A stretch of DNA of 9,378 nt from an uncultured Clostridia bacterium (GCA_945486175.1 CALYTA010000021.1:1-9378); one strand, 5' to 3'; shown: positions 1 to 6,814, counted from the first letter of the stretch. Translations and numbers: made by a program. The notes: generated by a model not told the origin, from the letters alone.

Positions 1-1965
1 ATGGATCTGTATTTTGAATCCGCGGGCACGATTCTGACGCTGATTACGGTCGGCAAATATCTCGAAGTGCGCGCGCGCAGCAAGACCGGTTCAGCGATTG
101 AATCGCTCATGAAGCTCGCGCCGCAGACGGCGCTGGTCGAGCGCGACGGCAGGCAGGTCGAGGTCGGCGTGGAGGAGCTGCATCCGGGCGATGTTGTCAT
201 TCTGCGTCCGGGTGACCGTGTCCCGGTGGACGGTATCGTCGAAGAGGGCAGCTCGAGCGTGGATGAATCCGCGATCACGGGTGAATCCATTCCGGTGGAA
301 AAGACCGTCGGCAGCCAGGTTGTGACGGCGACGGTCAACGGCAAGGGCTTTTTGAAGATTCGTGCCCAGCGCGTCGGTGCGGACACCACGCTGTCGCAGA
401 TCATCCGCCTGGTCGAGGAAGCAGCGGCATCCAAGGCACCGATTGCGCGGCTGGCGGACCGCATTGCGGGCGTGTTTGTCCCGACGGTTATGCTGATTGC
501 ACTCGCAGCGGCAGTCATCTGGCTGCTGTGCGGCGCGACAGCGGAGTTTGCGCTGTCCATCGGCATTTCGGTGCTGGTTGTCAGCTGCCCGTGTTCGCTC
601 GGCCTTGCAACACCGGTCGCCATCATGGTCGGCACGGGCAAGGGCGCAGAAAACGGCATCCTGTTCCGTTCGGCGCAGGCGCTGGAAGAACTGCACAGCA
701 TTGACACGGTTGTACTGGATAAGACCGGCACCATCACCGAGGGCCGCCCGTGTGTGACCGATGTGCTGCTCACGGGACTGGTGACGGAGGATATGCTGGT
801 ACGCATTGCAGCTTCGGTCGAGGCATACAGTGAACACCCGCTTGCAGAGGCAGTCGTGCGCTATGCTGAAGAAAAGAACATCCAGCCGGAAAAGGTCACC
901 GCATTTGAGCCGATTTTCGGACGCGGCGTCGCGGCGACGATGGGAATGCACCGGTATCTGGCGGGCAATGCCGCGCTGATGGAGGAAAACAGCATTGATC
1001 TCTCCGGCGTGGCTTCAGAGGTGGATGCATTGACGCATGGCGGCAAGACGCCGCTGTACTTTGCGCGGGAGGACGGCCTGCTCGGCGTGCTGGCGGCGAT
1101 GGATACCGTCAAGCCGTCGAGTGCCGAGGCAATCCGCATGCTGCGCGGCCTCGGACTGGAGGTGCGCATGCTGACGGGTGACAACCGCGTGACGGCAGCT
1201 GCCATCCAGCGGCAGCTCGGCATTGATACGGTAGAAGCCGAAGTCCTGCCGCAGGACAAGCAGGCACACATTGCCGCGCTGCAAAGCGGAGGCAAAAAAG
1301 TCGCCATGGTCGGCGACGGCGTCAACGACGCGCCTGCACTCGCACGCGCGGATGTCGGCATTGCCATCGGTGCAGGCACAGACGTTGCAATTGACAGTGC
1401 GGGCGTCATCCTGATGCGCAGCGACCTGCGCGATGTAGCGGATGCGGTCCGCCTGTCGCGCGCTGTTCTGCGCAACATCAAACAGAACCTGTTCTGGGCA
1501 TTTTTCTACAATTCGGTCGGCATTCCGCTGGCGGCAGGCATCTTTTATGCGGCGCTCGGCTGGCGGCTGACGCCGATGTTTGCGGCGGCGGCAATGAGCC
1601 TGTCCAGTGTGTGTGTTGTCACCAATGCGCTCCGCCTGCGCGGCTTCCGCCCGCTGGCGCGCGCACAGCAGGAAAATGCCGGTTCAGAACCAAAAATAAC
1701 AGAAACACAGATCGAAGAAACGACAGCGGAGAAAGGAAATCAGACAATGAAAGCAACAATGAAAATTGACGGTATGATGTGCATGCACTGCGTCGGACGC
1801 GTCAGCGACGCGCTCAATGCACTGGACGGCGTTTCGGCAGAGGTTGTGCTGGATGACAATGCGGCATATCTGGAGCTTTCGGGCGACTGCGATGCGGCAC
1901 TTGCGGCAGCACAGAAGGCAGTTACCGACGCGGGATATACGGTAACCGGAACGGAGCGCGGATGA
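1..1965 (+). CDS. copA: Cu(I)-translocating P1B-type ATPase with C-terminal HMA domain (5' partial)
   Basis: This membrane pump couples ATP hydrolysis to copper export from the cytoplasm. Visible motifs (numbered from window codon 1) are TGES at 93-96 (actuator), the membrane metal site CPC at 196-198, DKTGT with the phosphorylated Asp at 240, SEHP at 277-280, TGDN at 392-395 and GDGVNDAP at 438-445. The last two membrane helices carry YN (503-504) and MSLSS (532-536); CPC plus YN plus MxxSS is the signature of Cu(I)-type pumps. A hydrophilic linker (about 553-582) leads to an HMA domain with GMMCMHC at 591-597. The window begins inside the fourth membrane segment, so the ATG at base 1 is an internal Met and the first helices, plus any N-terminal HMA domain, lie upstream. 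The stop falls one base before the csoR start. The family and copper assignment are firm; the direction of transport is inferred from the family. Confidence 0.95.
   Translation: MDLYFESAGTILTLITVGKYLEVRARSKTGSAIESLMKLAPQTALVERDGRQVEVGVEELHPGDVVILRPGDRVPVDGIVEEGSSSVDESAITGESIPVEKTVGSQVVTATVNGKGFLKIRAQRVGADTTLSQIIRLVEEAAASKAPIARLADRIAGVFVPTVMLIALAAAVIWLLCGATAEFALSIGISVLVVSCPCSLGLATPVAIMVGTGKGAENGILFRSAQALEELHSIDTVVLDKTGTITEGRPCVTDVLLTGLVTEDMLVRIAASVEAYSEHPLAEAVVRYAEEKNIQPEKVTAFEPIFGRGVAATMGMHRYLAGNAALMEENSIDLSGVASEVDALTHGGKTPLYFAREDGLLGVLAAMDTVKPSSAEAIRMLRGLGLEVRMLTGDNRVTAAAIQRQLGIDTVEAEVLPQDKQAHIAALQSGGKKVAMVGDGVNDAPALARADVGIAIGAGTDVAIDSAGVILMRSDLRDVADAVRLSRAVLRNIKQNLFWAFFYNSVGIPLAAGIFYAALGWRLTPMFAAAAMSLSSVCVVTNALRLRGFRPLARAQQENAGSEPKITETQIEETTAEKGNQTMKATMKIDGMMCMHCVGRVSDALNALDGVSAEVVLDDNAAYLELSGDCDAALAAAQKAVTDAGYTVTGTERG
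1728..1749 (+). promoter_or_regulatory. Internal Shine-Dalgarno and ATG inside copA
   Basis: A purine-rich GGAGAAAGGA (1728-1737) lies nine bases before an in-frame ATG at 1747. Initiation here would give a free 72-residue protein containing only the HMA domain (CMHC metal site), the size of a CopZ copper chaperone. The site lies in the low-complexity linker between pump and HMA domain, where nothing constrains the protein to encode such a motif. It may be an active internal start or the relic of a once separate copZ gene. Whether it is used cannot be told from sequence. Confidence 0.5.
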
Positions 1966-1966
1966 G

Positions 1967-2230
1967 ATGCGTGCGGACAAGGAAAAGGTCAGCCGCCTGC
2001 TGCGCACGGCACGCGGGCAGATCGATGGCATTCTGCGCATGATCGATGAGGATGCCTACTGCATGGATATTTCCAATCAGGTCATGGCAGCGCAGTCGGT
2101 GCTCGGACGTGCAAACCGTGAAATTATCAGCGCCCATCTCGAGGGCTGTGTACTCGATGCCATCGAAAATGGCACCGGAGAAGAAAAAATGAAAGAGATT
2201 ATGGGTATTATTGATAAGCTTTCCAAATAA
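1967..2230 (+). CDS. csoR: CsoR-family copper-sensing transcriptional repressor
   Basis: The 87-residue product is an all-helical CsoR/RcnR/FrmR-family (DUF156) repressor. It begins with the typical segment in which a basic helix (RLLRTARGQIDGI) precedes an acidic stretch and the first metal ligand. Cys32, His57 and Cys61 reproduce the spacing of the Cu(I) ligands of characterised CsoR proteins (Cys-25-His-4-Cys), and REIISAHLEGC is the family hallmark. In that family, apo-protein binds operator DNA and Cu(I) binding releases it. The ATG lies one base after the copA stop, with GGAG (1953-1956) ten bases upstream, so the two genes are almost certainly cotranscribed. The repressor presumably controls its own operon from an operator upstream of the window. 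Related members sense nickel, formaldehyde or persulfide, but the Cys-His-Cys set and the copA neighbour favour copper. Confidence 0.93.
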   Translation: MRADKEKVSRLLRTARGQIDGILRMIDEDAYCMDISNQVMAAQSVLGRANREIISAHLEGCVLDAIENGTGEEKMKEIMGIIDKLSK

Positions 2231-2233
2231 CAG

Positions 2234-2280
2234 GCACAACGCGCAATTCACTTGTGCAAATTGCAAAAAATACATTGCGA
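2234..2280. repeat. Nested inverted repeats upstream of the pfk promoter
   Basis: Three short inverted pairs interlace here: GCACAA (2234-2239) with TTGTGC (2252-2257), GCAATT (2243-2248) with AATTGC (2259-2264), and CGCAAT (2242-2247) with ATTGCG (2274-2279). The last arm overlaps the proposed -35 hexamer. Because the arms overlap they could form alternative hairpins or a clustered protein-binding site. No T-run follows any of them, so this is not an obvious terminator for copA-csoR. The arms are short and chance similarity in an A/T-rich stretch is possible. Confidence 0.35.
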
Positions 2281-2303
2281 TAACAAGGGAAGTTTGATAT
2301 AAT
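2275..2303 (+). promoter_or_regulatory. Sigma-A-type promoter for pfk, extended -10
   Basis: A perfect -10 hexamer TATAAT (2298-2303) is preceded by an extended -10 TGA (2295-2297). A -35-like TTGCGA (2275-2280) lies at the ideal 17-base spacing. Transcription would start near 2310, leaving a leader of about 93 bases before the phosphofructokinase ATG. The segment is distinctly A/T-rich against its surroundings. This is the strongest promoter match I can see in the window. Confidence 0.75.
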
Positions 2304-2343
2304 AAAAACAATAATCATCTCCGGTATAACAGACAGGGCGCAT

Positions 2344-2406
2344 ATGGGAGCAAGGAAACGCGGCCTGCGGGGAGACAGACAGAAAATCGAGGAGGCAAAA
2401 TCATGA
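2344..2406 (+). other. Possible 20-codon leader ORF overlapping the pfk start
   Basis: An ATG at 2344 opens a 20-codon reading frame inside the transcribed leader. It ends at TGA 2404-2406 and so shares an ATGA overlap with the phosphofructokinase ATG at 2403. The peptide would be strongly charged (Arg/Lys-rich start, Glu near the end). The only upstream ribosome-binding candidate is a short AGGG (2335-2338) five bases before the ATG. The exact stop/start overlap would allow translational coupling, but the frame is short and may be fortuitous. The main gene has its own strong GAGGAGG (2389-2395). Confidence 0.25.
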
Positions 2407-3575
2407 AACGCATCGGCATGCTGACCAGCGGCGGCGACTGCCAGGGCCTGAACTCTACCCTGCGCGGCGTTGCAAAAGCGCTTTACGAGGAATATGGCAA
2501 AGAAGTTGAAATCTACGGTTTCCGCGATGGCTATCGCGGCCTGATTGAAGGCGATGTACGCCTGATGTCTCCGCGTGATTTTTCCGGTATCCTGACCATT
2601 GGCGGCACGATTCTCGGCACCTCCCGCCAGCCGTTCAAGAACATGCGCGACAAGGACGAGAACGGTGTGGATAAGGTCACCAAGATGATCGCCACCTACA
2701 AGAAAATGGAACTGGACTGCCTGGTTATCCTCGGCGGCAACGGCACCACAAAGACGGCAAACCTCCTGCGTGAGGAGGGTCTGAACGTCATTTCCCTGCC
2801 GAAGACCATCGACAATGACCTGTGGGGCACGGAGGTTACCTTCGGTTATCAGACCGCCATGGACATCGCAACCGATGTTATTGATAAGATTCATTCCACC
2901 GCGACGTCGCACAGCCGCGTGTTCCTGGTTGAAATCATGGGCCACGGCGCAGGCTGGCTGACGCTGACCGCAGGCATCGCGGGCGGCGCGGATATCATCC
3001 TGATTCCGGAAATCCCGTATAATCTGGAAGCGGTTGTTGCCAAGCTGGAAGAGCGCCGCAAGAACGGCCATTCGTTCACCATCGTAGCAGTTGCAGAGGG
3101 CGCCATCTCCCAGGAGGAAGCGCAGATGTCCAAGAAGGAATTCAAGGCAGCCCGCGCGCAGATGACCGACCCGTCCATCAGCTTCCGCCTGGCTCGTGAG
3201 CTGGGCGAAGCCTGCGGACAGGAGATCCGTGTCGTCAATCCGGGCCACTTCCAGAGAGGCGGCGGACCGGATGCCTATGACCGTATCCTGACCACCCGCC
3301 TTGGCACCGGTGCTGCCCGCCTGATTAAGCACAAGCAGTACGGCAACATGGTAGCCATCCGCAACGACCAGATCGTGGCAGTTCCGCTGAGTGAAGTTGC
3401 AGGCAAGCTGAAGACGGTACCGACTGACAACGACCTGATTCAGGCTGCACGCGATATCGGCATCAGCTTCGGTGATGAGAAGCTCAAGAAGGATAAGAAG
3501 GATAAGGACAAGAAGGACAAAAAAGACAAGGATAAGAAAGACAAGAAGGATAAAAAGGACAAGAAGGAAGACTGA
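2403..3575 (+). CDS. 6-phosphofructokinase with Lys/Asp-repeat C-terminal tail
   Basis: This enzyme phosphorylates fructose 6-phosphate to fructose 1,6-bisphosphate in glycolysis, in the cytoplasm. The PFK fold is shown by TSGGDCQGLN (8-17), GGNGT (111-115), PKTIDND (133-139, with Asp137 as the expected catalytic base), MGH (179-181), PEIP (202-205) and HFQRGG (282-287). At the two positions that usually separate ATP from pyrophosphate enzymes it has Gly114 (ATP-like) and Lys134 (usual in pyrophosphate enzymes, but also present in some ATP-PFKs). ATP use is therefore likely but not certain, and no symbol is given. Asn113 replaces the Asp that helps bind Mg in E. coli PfkA. The catalytic domain ends near residue 357; residues 362-390 are a Lys/Asp repeat not expected of the family. 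The start has a strong GAGGAGG seven bases upstream. It has its own promoter and is not part of the copper unit. Confidence 0.92.
   Translation: MKRIGMLTSGGDCQGLNSTLRGVAKALYEEYGKEVEIYGFRDGYRGLIEGDVRLMSPRDFSGILTIGGTILGTSRQPFKNMRDKDENGVDKVTKMIATYKKMELDCLVILGGNGTTKTANLLREEGLNVISLPKTIDNDLWGTEVTFGYQTAMDIATDVIDKIHSTATSHSRVFLVEIMGHGAGWLTLTAGIAGGADIILIPEIPYNLEAVVAKLEERRKNGHSFTIVAVAEGAISQEEAQMSKKEFKAARAQMTDPSISFRLARELGEACGQEIRVVNPGHFQRGGGPDAYDRILTTRLGTGAARLIKHKQYGNMVAIRNDQIVAVPLSEVAGKLKTVPTDNDLIQAARDIGISFGDEKLKKDKKDKDKKDKKDKDKKDKKDKKDKKED
3486..3572 (+). repeat. Low-complexity KKD/KD repeat at the 3' end of pfk
   Basis: Twenty-nine codons (residues 362-390 of the phosphofructokinase) consist almost only of Lys and Asp in KKD and KD units, ending KKED. 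At DNA level this is an imperfect repeat built from aag, aaa, gat and gac codons, mixing synonymous Lys and Asp codons. That mixing suggests the peptide pattern is being kept rather than being a fresh slippage expansion. The tail would be highly charged and disordered. Its role is unknown. Confidence 0.9.
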
Positions 3576-3598
3576 TTCCTTTTAAAGTAAGAAGCAAT

Positions 3599-3633
3599 GG
3601 GGGCTGTCCGGCAAAAATTGCCGGGCAGCCCTT
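3599..3633 (+). terminator. Stem-loop downstream of pfk, weak terminator candidate
   Basis: Arms 3601-3614 and 3618-3631 pair over 14 positions (13 Watson-Crick pairs and one G-U) around an AAA loop. Two further G-U pairs are possible at the base. The stem is long and GC-rich, but it is followed by TTGCCGG rather than a T-run, so it is not a canonical intrinsic terminator. It may terminate partially, act as a 3' stabiliser or processing site for pfk mRNA, or allow readthrough into the flavoprotein gene that starts 24 bases later. I see no convincing promoter between 3576 and 3655. Confidence 0.5.
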
Positions 3634-3654
3634 GCCGGTCAACGGAGTTTTGGT

Positions 3655-4383
3655 ATGAACATCACGCTAATTTATGGATCACAGCGCCATGGCAGCACGT
3701 GGCATATCGCGCAGAAATTTGTCTCGCGGCTGTCGTGCGGCGGAGAGGTGCGGGAATTTTACCTGCCGTCTGCGCTGCCGGAGCTATGCACAGGCTGCGG
3801 CGTCTGTTTTACACAGGGCGCGCGGTACTGTCCGCACCGGCAGTATGTCGAGCCGATTGCGCGCGCGCTCGATCAGGCCGACCTGATTATTCTGGCGAGT
3901 GCGACCAATGTGTTTCATGTCACAGGCTCGATGAAAAATATGCTCGACCATATGGCGTACCGCTGGATGGTGCATCGCCCGTCTCCCACGATGTTTACCA
4001 AGCAGGCGATTGCGATCACGACGGCGGCGGGCGGCGGCATGAAGCCGACGCTCAAGGACATGACTGATTCACTGTCATACTGGGGTGTGGGAAAAATCTG
4101 GACCTACGGCAAGGCAGTGCGTGCGATTGACTGGAACGGTGTTCCTGCCGGCATCAAACGGAGCATTGACCGCGATGTTGCGCGCCTGTCGGAAAAAATC
4201 GGCGCGGGCGGCAGTGCTGTTGTGCCGTCGGGTGACATTCAGCGCAGGTTCCGGCTGCTGCGCATGGCATATAAGCTGCACAGCCTTTCACCGCTGGACT
4301 ACGAATACTGGGGCGTACACGGCTGGCTCGGGAAGACGCGCCCGTGGGATACGGTTGACCGGACACCGGAGGATTTGAAATGA
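3655..4383 (+). CDS. Flavodoxin-fold iron-sulfur flavoprotein-like NAD(P)H-dependent oxidoreductase
   Basis: The 242-residue protein begins with a flavodoxin-fold strand and FMN phosphate loop (ITLIYGSQRHGSTWHIA, 3-19) and has the flavin-side motif GSMKNMLDHMAYRW (91-104), as in NADPH-dependent FMN reductases. Cys45, Cys48, Cys51 and Cys59 form a compact CX2CX2CX7C cluster like the 4Fe-4S motif of archaeal and clostridial iron-sulfur flavoproteins. The protein may therefore carry both FMN and an Fe-S cluster and move electrons in the cytoplasm. The C-terminal region (about 185-242) extends beyond the core fold. GGAG (3644-3647) lies seven bases before the ATG. The stop overlaps the next gene by ATGA, so both are translated together. 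The substrate is unknown. A simple quinone or FMN reductase is the alternative. Confidence 0.8.
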   Translation: MNITLIYGSQRHGSTWHIAQKFVSRLSCGGEVREFYLPSALPELCTGCGVCFTQGARYCPHRQYVEPIARALDQADLIILASATNVFHVTGSMKNMLDHMAYRWMVHRPSPTMFTKQAIAITTAAGGGMKPTLKDMTDSLSYWGVGKIWTYGKAVRAIDWNGVPAGIKRSIDRDVARLSEKIGAGGSAVVPSGDIQRRFRLLRMAYKLHSLSPLDYEYWGVHGWLGKTRPWDTVDRTPEDLK

Positions 4384-5165
4384 AAGCGGCACTCATACAG
4401 CTTTGTGTCTGTGACAGCGAGACGCCTGCCGACCGCTGGCTGCGTGTGGAGCGCCTGCTCGCCGGTCTGGAGGGCGAAGGCATTGATTTTATCATGCTGC
4501 CTGAATTGTGGGGCGTTGGCTTCTGCAATTATGACCGTTATGCGCACGAGGACGAACCGCTGCACGGGCTGACGGTTTCCCGTCTGACACCGTGGGCGCG
4601 GCAGCTGCACAGCCATATTGTGACGGGCAGCTTTGTCGAGCGCACACCGGACGGAAAGCGGTACAATACCACTGTCGTACTGGATGCAAACGGATATCTG
4701 CTCGGCAGCTACCGCAAAATCCATCTGTTCGGCTATGATTCACAGGAGCGCATGCTGCTCACGCCCGGCAGGCACACGGGCGAGGTGTTTACATCGTATG
4801 GTATTGTGGGTTTGTCCACCTGCTATGACCTGCGGTTTCCGGAACAGTTCCGGCGCATGGTCGACAACGGTACGACCCTGTTTGCAGTGACTGCCGCATG
4901 GCCGCAGCAGCGGCTGGATGACTGGCGGCTGCTCTGCCGCGCACGGGCGCTGGAAAATCAGAGCTTTCTGCTGGCGTGCAACCATACGGGCGAATGCGGC
5001 GGCACGGTCGGCGCAGGGCACAGCATGGCAATCGCACCGGATGGAACCGTGCTCGCGGAAGCGGGTACGGAGGAACAGGTGCTGATCGTGGAACTCGACC
5101 TCAATGAGGCACAGCGTTTCCGCAGACAGTTTCCGGCACTGCATGACCGCGTGCCGATCGGATGA
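4380..5165 (+). CDS. Carbon-nitrogen hydrolase (nitrilase superfamily, omega-amidase-like)
   Basis: This is a cytoplasmic hydrolase of C-N bonds, usually amides. The catalytic triad is visible as Glu42 (in LPELW), Lys113 (in YRKIHLF) and Cys148 (in STCYDLRFPE). Its 261 residues match single-domain members of the superfamily. The CYDLRFPE context is closest to the Nit2/YafV omega-amidases, which hydrolyse alpha-ketoglutaramate and similar compounds; that substrate is inferred. Translation starts within the stop codon of the flavoprotein gene (ATGA), with a strong GGAGGA (4368-4373) six bases upstream, so the two proteins are probably needed together. Its stop codon supplies the first base of the terminator stem that follows. 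Other amidase activities cannot be ruled out. Confidence 0.88.
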   Translation: MKAALIQLCVCDSETPADRWLRVERLLAGLEGEGIDFIMLPELWGVGFCNYDRYAHEDEPLHGLTVSRLTPWARQLHSHIVTGSFVERTPDGKRYNTTVVLDANGYLLGSYRKIHLFGYDSQERMLLTPGRHTGEVFTSYGIVGLSTCYDLRFPEQFRRMVDNGTTLFAVTAAWPQQRLDDWRLLCRARALENQSFLLACNHTGECGGTVGAGHSMAIAPDGTVLAEAGTEEQVLIVELDLNEAQRFRRQFPALHDRVPIG

Positions 5166-5194
5166 ACAGCCGTCTGGCTTCAGACGGCTGTTTT
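5165..5194 (+). terminator. Intrinsic terminator after the nitrilase gene
   Basis: A perfect 12-bp stem (5165-5176 with 5181-5192) around a GCTT loop is followed by a short T-run; the run TTTT at 5191-5194 overlaps the end of the stem. The first paired base is the last base of the nitrilase stop codon. This separates the flavoprotein-nitrilase unit from the selenium genes. Confidence 0.8.
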
Positions 5195-5207
5195 GCTGTC
5201 AACAGGA

Positions 5208-5236
5208 TTGCACGATGTGCGGGAATGCGGTATGAT
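5208..5236 (+). promoter_or_regulatory. Sigma-A-type promoter for the selD operon
   Basis: TATGAT (5231-5236) matches the -10 consensus at five of six positions. TTGCAC (5208-5213) is a moderate -35 at 17-base spacing. The expected start is near 5243, about 40 bases before the selD ATG. Its position directly after a terminator supports an independent selenium/molybdenum transcription unit. I see no clear operator or riboswitch in this 118-base gap. Confidence 0.6.
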
Positions 5237-5283
5237 AGTAGCGGAATGCTGCAATATCGCGATTCTATTCAAAGGAGAACGAA

Positions 5284-6312
5284 ATGGAAGAGACAAACAA
5301 GCTGTTTTGCAAGGGCGGAGGCTGCACGGCGAAGCTCGGCCCTGCCGTGCTCGAACGCGTGCTGTCCCGGCTGCCCAGGCCGACGGATGAGCAGCTGCTG
5401 GTCGGATGTGAATCATCGGACGATGCGGCGGTGTACCGGCTGACGGATGATATCGCCGTCGTGCAGACGCTGGATTTCTTTCCGCCGATGCTGGAGGATC
5501 CGTATCTGTTCGGGCAGATTGCGGCGGCCAATGCACTCAGCGACATCTGGGCGATGGGGGGGACGGCAAAAACCGCACTCAATATCGTCTGTTTTCCGGA
5601 AAATATGGATTTGAATATTCTGGGCGCCATCATGACGGGTGGCAGCGAAAAGGTGAGCGAGGCGGGCGCAAGCCTTGCCGGCGGGCATTCGATTGCGGAC
5701 AGCGACGTGAAATATGGCCTGTCGGTCATGGGCACCGTGCATCCGGATAAAATCCGCACGAACAACACGTGCCGCATCGGCGATTGCCTGGTTTTAACCA
5801 AGCCGCTGGGCGTAGGGCTTATCATGACGGCAAACCGTGTCGGACAGGCGAAACAGGAATGGTTTGACGCGGCAGTACAGTCCATGACGACGCTCAACCG
5901 CTGGGCATGTGAGACATCCATGCCATATGAAGTGCACGCCTGCACGGATGTGACCGGCTTCGGCCTGCTCGGACATCTGCGTGAGATGATCCAGCCGTCC
6001 TATTCGGCGGTGGTGCGCGCGGACAGTGTTCCGATGCTGGATGGCGCACGCTGGTGCGCGGAGGAATTTCTGCTGACCGCTGCGGCACAGCGCACGCGCA
6101 ATTTCCTGAACGGAAAGGTGCGGTTTGCTGTGGATGATTTTGTGCTCGAAGAGGTACTGTTTGACCCGCAGACCTCCGGCGGCCTGCTCATGAGCGTGCC
6201 GGAGCGGCAGGCGGATGCCCTGCTGGCAGACATCCGCGCGCTCGGCCTGCCCTGCGGCATCATCGGCAGCATTGTGCCGCGCATGGACTGCGATATTATT
6301 GTGACAAAATAA
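5284..6312 (+). CDS. selD: Selenide, water dikinase (selenophosphate synthetase), Cys form
   Basis: SelD makes selenophosphate from selenide and ATP, the activated selenium donor for all known selenium uses. The glycine-rich N-terminus [12 protein letters not shown] carries Cys14 and Lys17, equivalent to the essential Cys17 and Lys20 of E. coli SelD. ATP- and metal-binding parts follow: SSDDAAVY (44-51), TLDFFPP (62-68), [11 protein letters not shown] (83-93), AGGHSI (132-137), [11 protein letters not shown] (221-231) and DPQTSGG (294-300). At 342 residues it is full length. The active-site Cys is encoded by TGC, so this is not the selenocysteine form found in some clostridia. AAGGAG (5272-5277) is six bases before the ATG. 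It heads an operon with yedF and yqeB, which points to selenium as a cofactor for molybdenum hydroxylases. Confidence 0.97.
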   Translation: MEETNKLFCKGGGCTAKLGPAVLERVLSRLPRPTDEQLLVGCESSDDAAVYRLTDDIAVVQTLDFFPPMLEDPYLFGQIAAANALSDIWAMGGTAKTALNIVCFPENMDLNILGAIMTGGSEKVSEAGASLAGGHSIADSDVKYGLSVMGTVHPDKIRTNNTCRIGDCLVLTKPLGVGLIMTANRVGQAKQEWFDAAVQSMTTLNRWACETSMPYEVHACTDVTGFGLLGHLREMIQPSYSAVVRADSVPMLDGARWCAEEFLLTAAAQRTRNFLNGKVRFAVDDFVLEEVLFDPQTSGGLLMSVPERQADALLADIRALGLPCGIIGSIVPRMDCDIIVTK

Positions 6313-6325
6313 GGAGAATTTTTTT

Positions 6326-6814
6326 ATGAATACAGTTGAATTTCGATATGCAACCGAGAATGATGTCGATAAAATCCTGTTTTTTATCAAGGGCATTGCC
6401 GAATATGAAAAGATGTCGGATGAGGTTGTGACAACAGAAGCGCTTCTGCGCGAATGGGTATTTGAGAAGAAGAGCGCAGAGGTCATCTTTGCAATGGAAG
6501 ACGGAAAGGAAGTCGGATTTGCGCTGTTTTTCCACAACTTCTCGACTTTTGTCGGACGCGCGGGTATCTATCTTGAAGATATTTTTGTGCTGCCGGAGCA
6601 CCGCAAAAAGGGCTATGGCAAGGCACTGTTCACACAGGTGGCAAAGATTGCCGCAGACCAGGGCTGCGGGCGCATGGAATGGTGCTGCCTGGACTGGAAC
6701 CAGCCGAGCATTGATTTTTACCGGTCATTCGGCGCGATTCCGATGAATGGCTGGACAACCTACCGTCTGGCGGGCGATACGCTCAAGGCTGCCGCCGCAC
6801 AGGCACAGGACTGA
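6326..6814 (+). CDS. GNAT-family N-acetyltransferase, diamine-acetyltransferase-like
   Basis: The 162-residue protein is a single GNAT domain that would transfer acetyl from acetyl-CoA to an amine. The acetyl-CoA pyrophosphate loop is clear in LEDIFVLPEHRKKGYGKAL (83-101), and the C-terminal part has CLDWNQPSIDFYRSFGA (121-137), with Tyr132 in the usual general-acid position. The YLEDIFV and LDWN..AIDFY-like pattern resembles spermidine/spermine-type acetyltransferases, but the substrate is not determined. Its ribosome binding site AAGGAG (6311-6316) overlaps the selD stop codon and the ATG follows nine bases later, so it belongs to the selD transcript. The first part of the gene looks more A/T-rich than its neighbours. 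It is not a known member of selenium-molybdenum operons and may be a late insertion. Confidence 0.85.
   Translation: MNTVEFRYATENDVDKILFFIKGIAEYEKMSDEVVTTEALLREWVFEKKSAEVIFAMEDGKEVGFALFFHNFSTFVGRAGIYLEDIFVLPEHRKKGYGKALFTQVAKIAADQGCGRMEWCCLDWNQPSIDFYRSFGAIPMNGWTTYRLAGDTLKAAAAQAQD

Noticed and set aside
1..3. ATG at the first base as the true copA start
   Set aside because: The sequence begins within the fourth membrane segment of a P1B ATPase, so the N-terminal part is cut off by the window edge rather than absent.
91..951. Open frame of 286 codons on the - strand opposite copA
   Set aside because: It lies entirely antisense to highly conserved P-type ATPase codons, has no recognisable domain and is Arg/His/Cys-rich, as expected for shadow frames in GC-rich DNA.
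2208..3332. Open frame of 374 codons on the - strand opposite pfk
   Set aside because: It is the mirror of a strongly conserved phosphofructokinase gene, shows no family motif and has no ribosome binding site that I can see; codon bias of the real gene explains it.
3597..4067. Open frame of 156 codons on the + strand overlapping the flavoprotein gene
   Set aside because: It starts inside the hairpin, lacks domain features, and the other frame clearly encodes a flavodoxin-fold protein with a good ribosome binding site.
5265..5945. Open frame of 226 codons on the - strand opposite selD
   Set aside because: Ser/Pro/Thr-rich low-information translation opposite conserved SelD motifs; a shadow.
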